From positions 1 through 23,448 of the forward strand of contig JAYUKY010000138.1 of assembly GCA_043764015.1 (NCBI GenBank): a stretch of 23,448 nucleotides of DNA. Reading direction: 5' to 3'. Positions within the stretch are counted from its first letter, which is position 1. Every line of letters starts with the position of its first letter. Of the stretch, positions 14,943 to 23,084 are shown one piece after another. The translations under genes were made by a program, and so were the position numbers. The notes beneath the pieces are model-generated. The model searched no databases and was not told the DNA's origin. It saw nothing but the letters and a program-made list of their open reading frames with translations. The stretch comes from JANYGM01 sp043764015 (GTDB taxonomy: Bacteria > Bacteroidota > Bacteroidia > Cytophagales > Thermonemataceae).

Positions 14943-15485
14943 ATGAAAATATCTCTTGAAGATTATAATGAAAACCGTCTAAATCCTATTGGAATTGTAG
15001 AATTTGAAGTATTAGCGGTACTTTTTCCAGCACTTTGGGTAATAGGTGCAGATGGTAAAGTTGATGAAGAAGAAAAAAAGTTTTATTTGGAAAAAATACA
15101 AGAACAACAAGCATTAGATGCTAGTTTTTCTGAAGTAATTTTGAATGAAGAAATTAGTTATATTCTTGATAATCTTGCACTTGTCTATCCAATATTCTGC
15201 AAACCTTTGAAAGATATCAACCAAAATGGAGATTTTAGTGAGCCACTTTTAGATATGATGCTTGCCGCCTCACGTGTGAGCTACGACAGCTGGAGAAACA
15301 ACATTATTCACGCTGAAAAACAAGGACTTGCCAAATATGCACAAAGTTTTTTAAAGGTTTTTTTATCAGAAGATACTACCAAGAAACAAATTTCAGCCAC
15401 AGAAAAAACTGCAATGGAAACTCTTTTGAAAGATATAAATGCCCTCACAGTAAGAAATACAGAGGTTTTAGCAGATGTAGCATAG
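14943..15485 (+). CDS. TerB-like domain protein
   Basis: A 180-residue, mostly helical, acidic protein. Residues 23-55 (VLFPALWVIGADGKVDEEEKKFYLEKI) resemble the TerB/DUF533-type helical domain, in which ADGKVDEEE is the familiar helix-break-helix. A further helix pair follows up to about residue 160. No signal peptide or membrane segment is certain. TerB proteins sit with TerD in stress and phage-response gene sets and may contact the membrane; here the terD pair is 11 kb away, so a link is only suggested. I do not recognise a full-length family. A T-run and GARGTAC repeats follow the stop at once. Confidence 0.5.
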   Translation: MKISLEDYNENRLNPIGIVEFEVLAVLFPALWVIGADGKVDEEEKKFYLEKIQEQQALDASFSEVILNEEISYILDNLALVYPIFCKPLKDINQNGDFSEPLLDMMLAASRVSYDSWRNNIIHAEKQGLAKYAQSFLKVFLSEDTTKKQISATEKTAMETLLKDINALTVRNTEVLADVA

Positions 15486-15522
15486 TTTTTTAGGTACGAG
15501 GTTAGAAGTTAGGGTACGAAAT
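15486..15522 (+). repeat. GARGTAC heptamer array after the TerB-like gene
   Basis: TTTTTTAGGTAC, GAGGTTA, GAAGTTA, GGGTACGAAA directly after the stop. Same position and T-run start as the array after rho, but in the GTAC flavour and more degenerate. Confidence 0.55.
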
Positions 15523-15560
15523 AAAGACTGTTTGGAAGTTAATAATTTGATAATAATAAA

Positions 15561-15596
15561 AAAGGTACAAAAATAATATTTTTTTTCGTACCTTTG
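15561..15596. terminator. Hairpin built from GGTAC repeat halves
   Basis: AAAGGTACAAAAA (15561-15573) faces TTTTTCGTACCTTT (15582-15595), nearly complementary, with T's inside and after. It lies in the 206-base gap between the TerB-like and Ppx genes and could end the former's transcript. TACCTTTG at its end also resembles a -7 element but has no -33 partner. Confidence 0.4.
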
Positions 15597-15691
15597 GCGC
15601 AAGTTTTGAATAGTATTATATAATGATTTTCTAAGAAAATTCTAAGAAACAACTAAATATACCATTCAAAAACTTCAACTTATCAATTATT

Positions 15692-16798
15692 ATGCAACCT
15701 AACTTTACACAACTACTTACCAATCAATTATTTTCTGCTGAAATTGTTAAGGAAACACTTATGGAAACTCTCGTTCAAGACATTGAACAAGAGAAAGGCA
15801 AAAAATATGGCACACCTGTCGCAGTCATAGATTTAGGAACAAATATTTGTCGTTTGCTTATTGCAGATAAAATACAAAATTTGGAATATTTAGAAGAGAT
15901 AGAAATTCCTTTCTCTAAAAGTAATAACGAAAATCTTAACTTTCGTATCTTACACCAAGAAAAAATTACTATAAAAATAGGGCAAAATGGCATCAGCGAG
16001 GGACTTATTGGGCAAGCTGCACAAATACGCCTGCTAGATGCGCTACAAAGATTTAGGTTTACTCTTGACAAATACCAAATCAAAGAAGAACATATTTTTG
16101 CTGCCGCCACCAGCGCAATGCGCAACGCAAGCAATCAAAATGAGCTTTTAGACCAAATCAAACAAGAAACCAACCTAGATTTGCAAGTTATTTCTGGAGA
16201 ACAAGAAGCAGAATATATTTATAAGGGCGTTCGTTTGGGTATGGATATTGGTGAAGAAATTGCGCTAATGATGGATATTGGTGGCGGAAGTGTTGAGTTT
16301 ATCCTTTGTAACAAACACAAGATTTTTTGGAAACATAGCTTTGAAGTAGGCGCACAGCGACTTTTGGATATGTTTATGCCTAACGACCCTATAAAACCAC
16401 AAGAAATAAAACGTCTTCAAAATTATCTAGAAGACAAGCTAATTCCCCTCGCAAATGCCATTCACCAATATACGCCCACTTTTTTGATTGGCTCATCTGG
16501 CACTTTTGATACTATCCACGACATAAAACTTGCTAAAAATAATATTGATAAACTCAATAACACAGAAAATGCGGAGTTTTCTAAGCAAGAGTTTTTAGAG
16601 ATTTATTATGATTTTATCCACAAAAACAAGCAAGAACGCCTACAAATCAGCGGAATGAAAGAAATGCGTGTGGAAATGATTGTGGTTGCTTCCTGCCTTA
16701 TCAACTTTATTTTAGAAAAACACAATCTCTCTCGTGTATGCGTGTCACGCTACGGACTGAAAGAAGGGCTTTTGAATGAAATCCTTTGCGAAATTTAA
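15692..16798 (+). CDS. Ppx/GppA-type phosphatase (exopolyphosphatase family)
   Basis: A 368-residue protein with the ASKHA-fold Ppx/GppA N-terminal pair of lobes only (long forms have about 500). Seen: the phosphate-1 motif VAVIDLGTNICRLLIA (about residues 43-58), AAATSAMRNASNQNEL, VISGEQEAEYIYKGVR, the second phosphate motif MMDIGGGSVEFIL, and the adenosine-like motif LIGSSGTFDTI. The family splits polyphosphate or the pppGpp 5'-phosphate in the cytoplasm; short Bacteroidota members are not well assigned. The first ~40 residues are extra; starting at the Met of METLVQDIEQ (15761) is equally possible. Confidence 0.85.
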   Translation: MQPNFTQLLTNQLFSAEIVKETLMETLVQDIEQEKGKKYGTPVAVIDLGTNICRLLIADKIQNLEYLEEIEIPFSKSNNENLNFRILHQEKITIKIGQNGISEGLIGQAAQIRLLDALQRFRFTLDKYQIKEEHIFAAATSAMRNASNQNELLDQIKQETNLDLQVISGEQEAEYIYKGVRLGMDIGEEIALMMDIGGGSVEFILCNKHKIFWKHSFEVGAQRLLDMFMPNDPIKPQEIKRLQNYLEDKLIPLANAIHQYTPTFLIGSSGTFDTIHDIKLAKNNIDKLNNTENAEFSKQEFLEIYYDFIHKNKQERLQISGMKEMRVEMIVVASCLINFILEKHNLSRVCVSRYGLKEGLLNEILCEI

Positions 16799-16880
16799 GG
16801 TACGAAATACGAGGTACGAAGTACGTTTTTTGTTATAAAAAAATTTCGTACCTCGTACTTCAAACCTCGTACCTCAAAAA
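16796..16880. terminator. Bidirectional hairpin made of GARGTAC heptamers
   Basis: Plus-strand GGTACGAAATACGAGGTACG (from 16799) and the facing stretch TTTCGTACCTCGTACTTC (from 16844) plus further units up to 16876 form a long imperfect stem around a T/A-rich loop. It fills the space between the convergent ppx-type and lolA-type genes and starts at their stop codons on both sides. Position and symmetry suggest it ends both transcripts. Confidence 0.6.
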
Positions 16881-17561
16881 CTATCTCATATCATTTTCTA
16901 CCACGCCTGGATAAGAAGATTTGTTGAAATTAAAATAATTATCTCCAACTTCTATTTGGTACGCTATTTCAGAAATAGTGTATTTAAAACGGTTTTGATT
17001 TTTCTCAAAAATCTCCCAACTTTTCACACTATTTGTAGCTTTATTGATTTTTAGACGGATTTTAAAATGTTTTTTATTCTTATCAATTGGTTGCAAATCA
17101 ATGATTTGATACGTTTTTTTTCCCTCTGTTACCTCTTCTATCAAAGAATATTTATAATCTTTTTTGTACAAGGTAAAGACTTTATCAGGCGTAATTTCGC
17201 TGTCTTCTGGGGTATAATCAGAGATATTTACTTCGTTTGACTCTTTCAAATACGTCCAAACAGTCTTTCCATTGTTGATAACTTCTTGGTCTGTTACTTC
17301 CTTTGTATTAACGAGTTTTGTAAGTTTCAGGCGAAATTTGTTCTTTTTCATTACAAATTCTCCTTTTACAGCATCTTGCGTTTTATTGGCAGGATTGCTG
17401 ATTTCATAGCTAAATTTGGCTTTGAGCGCAGAAGTTTCTTTGAATTTCTGTTCTACTCGCACCAAAATATCTTGTGCTTTTTGCTCTTGTGTCTGTGCAA
17501 AAGTGTTGTTATTGATTGAAAGAATAGCAAAAAATGCTATTGTCTTAAATAATTGTTTCAT
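16881..17561 (-). CDS. lolA: LolA-like outer-membrane lipoprotein carrier
   Basis: A 226-residue periplasmic protein. Residues 1-22 (MKQLFKTIAFFAILSINNN, then TFAQ) form a signal peptide with cleavage after the Ala of FAQ or nearby. The mature part matches LolA/LolB-like proteins: QDILVRVEQKFKETSALKAKFSYEI, KGEFVMKKNKFRLKL, NNGKTVWTYLKESNEV, and the C-terminal NRFKYTISEIAYQ with FNFNKSSYPGV. It shuttles lipoproteins from the LolCDE exporter to the outer membrane. The frame is open upstream to 17723, but those 54 residues are non-conserved and would bury the signal peptide. It follows the prenyltransferase gene by 136 bases. The gene name is given by family; a second lolA may exist in the genome. 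Confidence 0.85.
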   Translation of the reverse strand: MKQLFKTIAFFAILSINNNTFAQTQEQKAQDILVRVEQKFKETSALKAKFSYEISNPANKTQDAVKGEFVMKKNKFRLKLTKLVNTKEVTDQEVINNGKTVWTYLKESNEVNISDYTPEDSEITPDKVFTLYKKDYKYSLIEEVTEGKKTYQIIDLQPIDKNKKHFKIRLKINKATNSVKSWEIFEKNQNRFKYTISEIAYQIEVGDNYFNFNKSSYPGVVENDMR

Positions 17562-17697
17562 TGATTTATGTTTAAATTTCTGCAAAAATACGAAAATACA
17601 TTTGTACTTTGATAAAAAAAAACAAAATAGTTTAAAAAAGCTATAAAATTCTGATGAAACTCCTTCCTTATAACGCCAAAAATATTTAACGAAAATA

Positions 17698-18579
17698 TCA
17701 AAGCAACATACTAAAAACACCAAAAACCATCATTATTTTGCAAATAAAGCTCATTTGTGAAAAATCTTTTTTCTTATCAGCACGCCTCAAATTGGCAATA
17801 AGCCACACTAAAAGTGGCAAATTAACCGCAAGTAGAAAAACAATTCTCCACTTGGAAAAAAAGAAAAAACCAACCACAATTCCTACCACAAAAAGGGAAA
17901 TAATCATATACAAAAAAGTGCGAGTTTTGGGTATTCCTAGCGCAATAGGCAAAGTATTTGCACCTACATTTTTATCTCCTTTCATATCTTCAATATCTTT
18001 GATGATTTCTCGTACCAAAGAAACCAAAAACGCAAAAACCACATAAAACCATATTTCTAAACTATAAATCTCCTCAAAAACACCTACAATCAAAAGCCCA
18101 CTTGCTGATAAAGCCGCCACCACAAAATTTCCTAAAAATGCGGTTCTTTTGAGTTTGTTAGAATATAACCAAAGAAAAAATATGGTAAAAAACACAAATA
18201 AAAAGATAGTTTTTCCTAAGAAAAAAGCTGATAAAAGCCCAAGAAAATTAAAAGAAATATTCCAAATAATAGCCGTCCTTCTACGCAAAATACGCCCAAT
18301 CACCATTTTTTTAGGTTTATTGATGATGTCTATTTTCATATCATAATAATCATTGATGATATATCCAGCCGCTCCCACACAAATAGTAGAAAACATCAAC
18401 AAAATAAAATCAAAATCAATACTAAAAGCTTCTTTGGTATAGTTTAAAAGCATTATTTTGGCAAAATATTGCGTAATAACCATAATAAGCAAATTCCCTG
18501 CACGCACAAGACGCAAAAATCCCCATAAAACAAATTTTAAGGGGATTTTTGCGGAAATATGATTAGAAATAGTAGGCAC
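17698..18579 (-). CDS. UbiA-family prenyltransferase
   Basis: An integral membrane prenyltransferase of about 293 residues with seven to nine hydrophobic helices. Both Asp-rich motifs are present: NDYYDMKIDIINKP (NDxxDxxxD type) and DIEDMKGDKNVGANTLPIALG (DxxDxxGD type). They bind the magnesium-prenyl diphosphate. The overall look fits the Bacteroidota group often named geranylgeranylglycerol-phosphate geranylgeranyltransferase; the aromatic or glycerol acceptor is not shown by sequence. Start choice: an ATG at 18657 exists, but its first ~25 residues translate a heptamer repeat (TSHLTPYTSHFTL). A GTG at 18579 directly after the repeat gives a normal N-terminus, so I use it with caution. It lies between the lipoprotein gene and lolA. 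Confidence 0.85.
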   Translation of the reverse strand: MPTISNHISAKIPLKFVLWGFLRLVRAGNLLIMVITQYFAKIMLLNYTKEAFSIDFDFILLMFSTICVGAAGYIINDYYDMKIDIINKPKKMVIGRILRRRTAIIWNISFNFLGLLSAFFLGKTIFLFVFFTIFFLWLYSNKLKRTAFLGNFVVAALSASGLLIVGVFEEIYSLEIWFYVVFAFLVSLVREIIKDIEDMKGDKNVGANTLPIALGIPKTRTFLYMIISLFVVGIVVGFFFFSKWRIVFLLAVNLPLLVWLIANLRRADKKKDFSQMSFICKIMMVFGVFSMLL

Positions 18580-18678
18580 TTTTTGCAGTGTGAAGTGTGA
18601 GGTGTAAGGTGTGAGGTGTGAGGTGAAATACATTATTTGTCGTAAAAAACACTTCACAACTTACACTTCAAGCCTCAC
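18580..18678. repeat. GARGTGT heptamer arrays as inverted repeat
   Basis: TTTTTGCAGTGT, GAAGTGT, GAGGTGT, AAGGTGT, GAGGTGT, GAGGTGA (18581-18624), a 27-base spacer, then CACTTCACAACTTACACTTC and more units to about 18675 in the opposite sense. The halves can pair into a long imperfect hairpin between the lipoprotein stop and the prenyltransferase start. Confidence 0.65.
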
Positions 18679-18690
18679 AGTTCAAAACAG

Positions 18691-19245
18691 TTATTTTTTA
18701 AATGAAAGATTTATTTTTAGTGTAATAGGAATGGCAAGTGGAAACCCTGATATGGTTACGTTCTGCGTTTGTTCTGTGTATAAGCGCAATCTTGTGTCGT
18801 CAAGAGTTTTTATATCCCACACTTTTGGAATTGTAATATTATATGTGGTTAGCAAAGTTGCAAGTTCCACAGGAATAAAAGCATTAACATTAGTAAAAGT
18901 AACTTTTTTGGTAGTTTCATCAATAGTATAAGGCGTTGTTTGTGGATTAGAAAGTGCGCCACTAATACTATCACGAGCATAAACAACGGCATCATTAGTA
19001 GTTTTGAACTCCAAAGCACTAGCTTTGTTGCTACGTGGCGTACTTGCAGCAGCAAGTGCTGCTGCTATTTCAGGCGTCACCAACGGAAATGTAGTCGTAA
19101 CATTTGGTGTGATGCTATCACCCACCCAAATGTGGGCAGAAATGAGTTCTTTTTGCGTTTTAACTTGTACGGTATCTTTTTTTGTACAAGCAACTACTAT
19201 GCTCAAAACCACTAAAATGAGCAAAAAAGGGGCTGTTTTTTTCAT
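18691..19245 (-). CDS. Small lipoprotein of unknown function
   Basis: A 184-residue protein with a clear lipoprotein signal peptide: MKKTAPFLLILVVLSIVVAC, the lipobox cysteine being residue 20 (VVAC). The Lys-Lys following the Cys does not show a clear surface-export signal. The mature part is rich in Thr, Ala and beta-strand-forming residues (TIDETTKKVTFTNVNAF, LRLYTEQTQNVTISG), reminiscent of lipocalin-like or DUF-type beta-barrel lipoproteins of the phylum, in which a header HIWVGDSIT-like strand opens the barrel. I do not recognise the family. It follows lptB by 108 bases and precedes the prenyltransferase, among envelope genes. It is probably outer-membrane anchored, facing the periplasm. 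Confidence 0.7.
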   Translation of the reverse strand: MKKTAPFLLILVVLSIVVACTKKDTVQVKTQKELISAHIWVGDSITPNVTTTFPLVTPEIAAALAAASTPRSNKASALEFKTTNDAVVYARDSISGALSNPQTTPYTIDETTKKVTFTNVNAFIPVELATLLTTYNITIPKVWDIKTLDDTRLRLYTEQTQNVTISGFPLAIPITLKINLSFKK

Positions 19246-19353
19246 TTAATTTAAAATAATTTTTATGTAGAAATAATTTAAGAATAATCTGATTGTAACG
19301 CAACAAAGAACGTGTTTTTTTGTCTAATATTTTCATTTTAGGAAAAATATTTA

Positions 19354-20097
19354 TCAATTCACGTTAAAAATTTTCTTTTTAAACTCGTATAATTCACCCA
19401 AATAATGTTTTTTTACTTCTGGGTCTGTGGCAACATCTGCAGGAATACCCTCTTTAAATACTTTTCCACCTGACATTACATATACGTGATCCGTGATAGA
19501 CAAAGTTTCATCAGCATTATGATCAGTGATCAAAATTCCTAAATTTTTGAATTTCAATTTATAAATAATATGTTGTATTTCTTCTACCGCAAGTGGATCA
19601 ACGCCTGCAAAAGGTTCATCAAGCAAGATAAATTTAGGTTTTACGGCTAATGCACGAGCTATTTCTGTACGTCTGCGCTCACCCCCCGACAATACTTTTC
19701 CATAGTTTTTTCTTACGTGTGTAAGACTAAACTCTTCTAAAAGTTGTTCTGTACGTTCTTTTTGTTCATTTTTAGGAATATCCATCATCTCCAAAACCGC
19801 TTTTATATTGTCTTCCACAGTCAAATCCCTGAAAACACTTGCTTCTTGTGCTAGATAGCCTAAACCTAATTTAGCTCGTTTATACATTGGAAGTGTGGTA
19901 ATATCTTTATCATCAAGAAAAATTTTTCCTTCATCAGGCTTTACAAGCCCAGTTGCCATATAAAAAGTGGTTGTTTTTCCTGCGCCATTGTGCCCAAGTA
20001 AACCCACTATTTGCCCTTGCTCTACTTGTACAGATACATCATTGACAACTGTGCGCTTGCCATATCTTTTTATTAGGTGTTCTGCTCGTAATTTCAT
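19354..20097 (-). CDS. lptB: LPS export ABC transporter ATPase LptB
   Basis: A 247-residue ABC ATPase at the usual LptB length. Walker A is GHNGAGKT (residues 35-42), followed by the LptB-typical FYMATGLVKPDEGKIFLD; then LGYLAQEASVFRDLTVEDN (Q-loop region), the signature LSGGERRRTEIARAL, Walker B FILLDEPFAGVDP, and the H-loop ITDHNADETL. It powers LPS extraction from the inner membrane with LptFG and LptC. An ATG at 20139 would add 14 hydrophobic residues not found in the family; the start at 20097 fits. LptC, LptA and LptFG are not in the window. Envelope genes for a lipoprotein, a prenyltransferase and LolA follow on the same strand. Confidence 0.94.
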   Translation of the reverse strand: MKLRAEHLIKRYGKRTVVNDVSVQVEQGQIVGLLGHNGAGKTTTFYMATGLVKPDEGKIFLDDKDITTLPMYKRAKLGLGYLAQEASVFRDLTVEDNIKAVLEMMDIPKNEQKERTEQLLEEFSLTHVRKNYGKVLSGGERRRTEIARALAVKPKFILLDEPFAGVDPLAVEEIQHIIYKLKFKNLGILITDHNADETLSITDHVYVMSGGKVFKEGIPADVATDPEVKKHYLGELYEFKKKIFNVN

Positions 20098-20128
20098 TGA
20101 AAATAAATAATATGTTTTTTTAATTAAG

Positions 20129-20136
20129 CAAATATA
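20129..20136 (-). promoter_or_regulatory. Possible -7 element for lptB
   Basis: TATATTTG on the minus strand, 32 bases upstream of the lptB ATG, matches TAnnTTTG. A -33 TTTG at the right spacing is missing, so this is tentative. Confidence 0.3.
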
Positions 20137-20227
20137 CAACTTATATTTTTACATTTACTAATTTATAAACAGTAGCAAAATCTATTCCAAAAAAATATTA
20201 CATTTATCTAAGAAAAAATTGCACTTT

Positions 20228-20257
20228 TTTGTAGAAAAATATTTATATTTAGGTTTT
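20228..20257 (+). promoter_or_regulatory. Likely promoter of the 7TMR-DISM/SpoIIE gene
   Basis: TTTG (20228-20231), 18 bases, then TAGGTTTT (20250-20257), one base off the TAnnTTTG pattern. The start of transcription would be near 20263, about 35 bases before the ATG. Confidence 0.4.
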
Positions 20258-20297
20258 TAAATTAGTAGCACAAAAACTTACAAATAAAAATAAAAAT

Positions 20298-22559
20298 ATG
20301 AACCATAATACCATCAAAAACAGCCCTAAAATTTATAAAAACCTTTTTGTTTTGCTTTGCTTTGCTTTTTTCTTTTTCCCGTTTATTACAATTAGCGCAC
20401 AACAAAAAGTGGCTATTATAGACGACAACACAGAAGAAATATCATTAGGCAGACTTTTTCTTTATCACGAAGATAAAAAAAGTGAACTAACTATTGATAA
20501 CATAGAAAAACCTGCTAATGCGAGTTCTTTTTTACCTTCTGACAAAAAAGACTTTAACTTTGGCTTTACGTCCTCCGCTTATTGGTTCAAATTTCAGATA
20601 AAAGATAACTCTACACTTCACAAACAGTATTTTTTGGAGTTAGATTATCCACCAATAGACAAAATAGAATTCTTTTCAAAAGATGAGGCGGGTGTTTGGA
20701 AAAGCCGTGCTTTTGGTGATTTTCGCCCATTTGCGGAGCGTTCTGTGCTTTATAAAAATTATTTAGTTCCTATTCAGCACAAAAACGCAGAAATGCAAAC
20801 CTACTATATCAGAGTGACTACTGGTGGCTCGTTGCAGTTTACGCCTACGCTTTATAGCTCCGAAAAACTAAGTACACACATTGCACTTTCTGAAATCTTA
20901 ATGGGAATTTGGTATGGTGGTTTTTTAGTGATGTTTTTATATAACATATTTATTTATTTTACTTTGAGAGATATTAGTTATCTTTACTATTGTATTTTTA
21001 TTGTAGTTTATTCTGTTTGTGTTCAAGCTACCATTCAAGGGCACGCTTTCCAATATCTTTGGGGAAATTCTATTTGGTGGGCGAGTGAAGCTATGGTTAT
21101 TGGTATTTTTGCCTCTATGGTGCTTGCTATGCTTTTTACACTCAATTTTCTTTATACCAAAAAGTTTGCACCTTTTGCTCACAAATTACTTTGGGGCTAT
21201 ATTATTGTATGTAGTATTGGCACAGTTGCTTGTTTTTTCATACCATATAGTGTGGCTATAAGTTTTGGCACAATGGGTTTGTTGGTTCTTTGTGTAATAC
21301 TTATGTATTCTGGTATAAGTACTTATCGTGCAGGGAATAGAGCCGCTTTATTTTTTACAGTTGCTTGGAGTTGCTTTTTTGTGGGTGTGGTTGTTCAGGT
21401 TTTTGTGGCTAGAAATATCTTGCCAAGTGAAGGACTTTTGAAGTTTAGCAGTGCTATTGGGTCGTTTTTGGAGGTGATATTTTTGTCTATTGCCCTTGCT
21501 GATAAAATTCGTATTTTTAGGGTGGAGAAAGAGAAAGCACAACTGCAAGTGGTAGCTTCTGTCAAAGAAAATGAAAGAATTATCTTAGACCAAAACCAAA
21601 ACTTAGAATCAAAAGTACAAGAAAGAACGCAAGAATTGCAACAAAAACAAGAGGAGATTATGTCGCAAAATGAAGAATTACAACAAAATCAAGAGGAAAT
21701 CTTAGCGCAAAGAGAGTTTATTGAAACCAAAAACAAAGAACTAATGGAAGTAAACGACCAAGTAGGGCAAAGCATACAATATGCCAGCACTATTCAGCGT
21801 GCACTTTTGCCTAGTTCTATAGAAATATTAAAACACGCAACAGATTATTTTAATATCTATTTGCCTAAAAATGTCGTTTCTGGAGATTTTTATTGGTATG
21901 CAAAAGTGGACAATCAGTTGTTTTTTGCTGCCGTTGATTGCACAGGACATGGCGTGCCAGGAGCTTTTATGAGTATGATTGGCAATACTTTGCTCAACGA
22001 AATTGTAAAAGAAGCCCGAGTTTTTAGTCCAGAGCGTATCCTTACGCTCCTACACGAGGGCGTTGTGAAAGATTTGCGCCAAACAGAAACAGGAAATACT
22101 GACGGTATGGACGTTTGCCTCATCAAAATTGATGTAGATAGCAACGAAATTGCAGACACCGCAAATACGGAAAACCAACAAAATAAGACTTTTCAGCTTA
22201 CTTTTGCAGGCGCAAAACGTCCTCTTTATATTTATCAAAACAACCAAATTACAGAACTCAAAGGTGACCGTATGCACGTAGGAGGCACACAATTATCTCA
22301 TCAAACAGAAAGTACTTATCATAATCAGGTGATTACGGTACAGAAAGGAGATTGTATTTATTTGTCTAGTGATGGTTTGGTAGATTCTCCCAACCCAAAA
22401 AGAGAAAAGTTTTCTAATGATAGACTGAAAACTTTACTTCTCACCTACGCCAAAGAGCCTATGCACCTGCAAAAGAAATTTTTGTTAGATGAACTTTTTA
22501 GTTTTCAAAAAAGCACGCCACAACGAGATGACGTGCTTTTAATGGGAATACGTATCTAA
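20298..22559 (+). CDS. 7TMR-DISM sensor with SpoIIE/PP2C phosphatase output
   Basis: A 753-residue membrane signalling protein. Residues 1-35 are a signal peptide (ending ISAQQ). Residues about 40-185 match the 7TMR-DISMED2 extracellular beta domain (SSAYWFKFQIKDNS, YFLELDYPPIDKIEFF). Seven membrane helices span about 198-400. A coiled coil rich in Gln and Glu runs about 405-490 (NEELQQNQEEI). The SpoIIE/PP2C phosphatase domain fills 494-753: YASTIQRALLPS, VSGDFYWYAK, DCTGHGVPGAFMSMIGN, LSSDGLVDSPNP and a final RDDVLLMGI. The metal-binding Asp residues are present. The output likely dephosphorylates an anti-anti-sigma-like protein in reply to an outside ligand, possibly a carbohydrate. No partner genes are adjacent. 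It has its own promoter and a terminator hairpin after it. Confidence 0.93.
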   Translation: MNHNTIKNSPKIYKNLFVLLCFAFFFFPFITISAQQKVAIIDDNTEEISLGRLFLYHEDKKSELTIDNIEKPANASSFLPSDKKDFNFGFTSSAYWFKFQIKDNSTLHKQYFLELDYPPIDKIEFFSKDEAGVWKSRAFGDFRPFAERSVLYKNYLVPIQHKNAEMQTYYIRVTTGGSLQFTPTLYSSEKLSTHIALSEILMGIWYGGFLVMFLYNIFIYFTLRDISYLYYCIFIVVYSVCVQATIQGHAFQYLWGNSIWWASEAMVIGIFASMVLAMLFTLNFLYTKKFAPFAHKLLWGYIIVCSIGTVACFFIPYSVAISFGTMGLLVLCVILMYSGISTYRAGNRAALFFTVAWSCFFVGVVVQVFVARNILPSEGLLKFSSAIGSFLEVIFLSIALADKIRIFRVEKEKAQLQVVASVKENERIILDQNQNLESKVQERTQELQQKQEEIMSQNEELQQNQEEILAQREFIETKNKELMEVNDQVGQSIQYASTIQRALLPSSIEILKHATDYFNIYLPKNVVSGDFYWYAKVDNQLFFAAVDCTGHGVPGAFMSMIGNTLLNEIVKEARVFSPERILTLLHEGVVKDLRQTETGNTDGMDVCLIKIDVDSNEIADTANTENQQNKTFQLTFAGAKRPLYIYQNNQITELKGDRMHVGGTQLSHQTESTYHNQVITVQKGDCIYLSSDGLVDSPNPKREKFSNDRLKTLLLTYAKEPMHLQKKFLLDELFSFQKSTPQRDDVLLMGIRI

Positions 22560-22570
22560 GGACGAAATAC

Positions 22571-22611
22571 AAAAATAAAATCTTACCAACTGTTTAGTAG
22601 ATTTTATTTTT
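22571..22611 (+). terminator. Terminator after the SpoIIE-type gene
   Basis: AAAAATAAAATCT (22571-22583) and its perfect complement AGATTTTATTTTT (22599-22611) around a 15-base loop, starting 12 bases after the stop. The T-rich 3' arm serves as the U-tract. The bases just before it (TAAGGACGAAATAC) resemble a decayed GARGTAC array. Confidence 0.65.
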
Positions 22612-22623
22612 GAATTTGAAATG

Positions 22624-22709
22624 TAGGAACGTACCCAATAATGTTAATTTCTAGGACACCATTTCTTTAAAAGTAGATATAGAAATTAACATTACTGGGA
22701 TAATTCCTA
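22624..22709. mobile_element. MITE-like inverted repeat
   Basis: Arms of about 30 bases: CCCAATAATGTTAATTTCTA (22634-22653) and its complement with one mismatch (22680-22699), extended outward by AGGAA-N4-CCCA on both sides (22624 and 22709 as outer limits). A 26-base non-coding centre. No transposase. It sits between the SpoIIE-type gene and a broken gene. It may be a miniature transposable element or an insertion-sequence remnant. Confidence 0.5.
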
Positions 22710-22719
22710 ACCAAATTTC

Positions 22720-23025
22720 TTAGCTATTTTGATAGGCAGCCGCAAATTCTTTGGCAAAATCCTCTATGCTTGTTGAGGTTGTATTTTCCGCAGTTCTTTG
22801 ATAATCATTAAGATACATACCTTTATTGACTGCATCAAAAAGCTCATTGTAGCCGTCTGCAATGGTTTCTAGTATGCCTGCTTGCATCATTCCTGCTTTT
22901 GCATCAGCTTGTGAGAACGTGATATAAGGTAGCTCTGGTTTTCCAATAGCATTTCCTAAAATTTGCGTTATTTCTGTCATAGAAAGATTCCTTTGTCCTG
23001 ATACAAAAACAGGTTTAAACCCCAA
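22720..23025 (-). pseudogene. C-terminal remnant of an NmrA-type NAD(P)H-binding protein
   Basis: About 100 residues (from PVFVSGQRNLSMTEITQILG on) match the C-terminal part of NmrA/NAD(P)-binding sugar-epimerase-like proteins: LSMTEITQILGNAIGKPELPYI, the AKAGMMQAGILETIADGYNELF helix, and ENTTSTSIEDFAKEFAAAY at the end. The Rossmann nucleotide-binding half (about 190 residues with the GxTGxxG motif) is missing. Upstream the frame remains open to an ATG at 23088, but those ~25 residues (MRKLQLIGYLNISARCSSH) do not fit the family, so the gene has lost its 5' part by deletion or rearrangement. The normal product would be a cytoplasmic oxidoreductase-like protein; this remnant is unlikely to work. 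Confidence 0.75.
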
Positions 23026-23084
23026 TATTGTATGTGAGGAGCATCTGGCAGAGATATTTAAGTACCCTATCAGTTGCAATTTTC

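Noticed and set aside
17562..17723. 54-residue N-terminal extension of LolA
   Set aside because: It would place the signal peptide inside the protein; the ATG at 17561 gives a normal secretory start.
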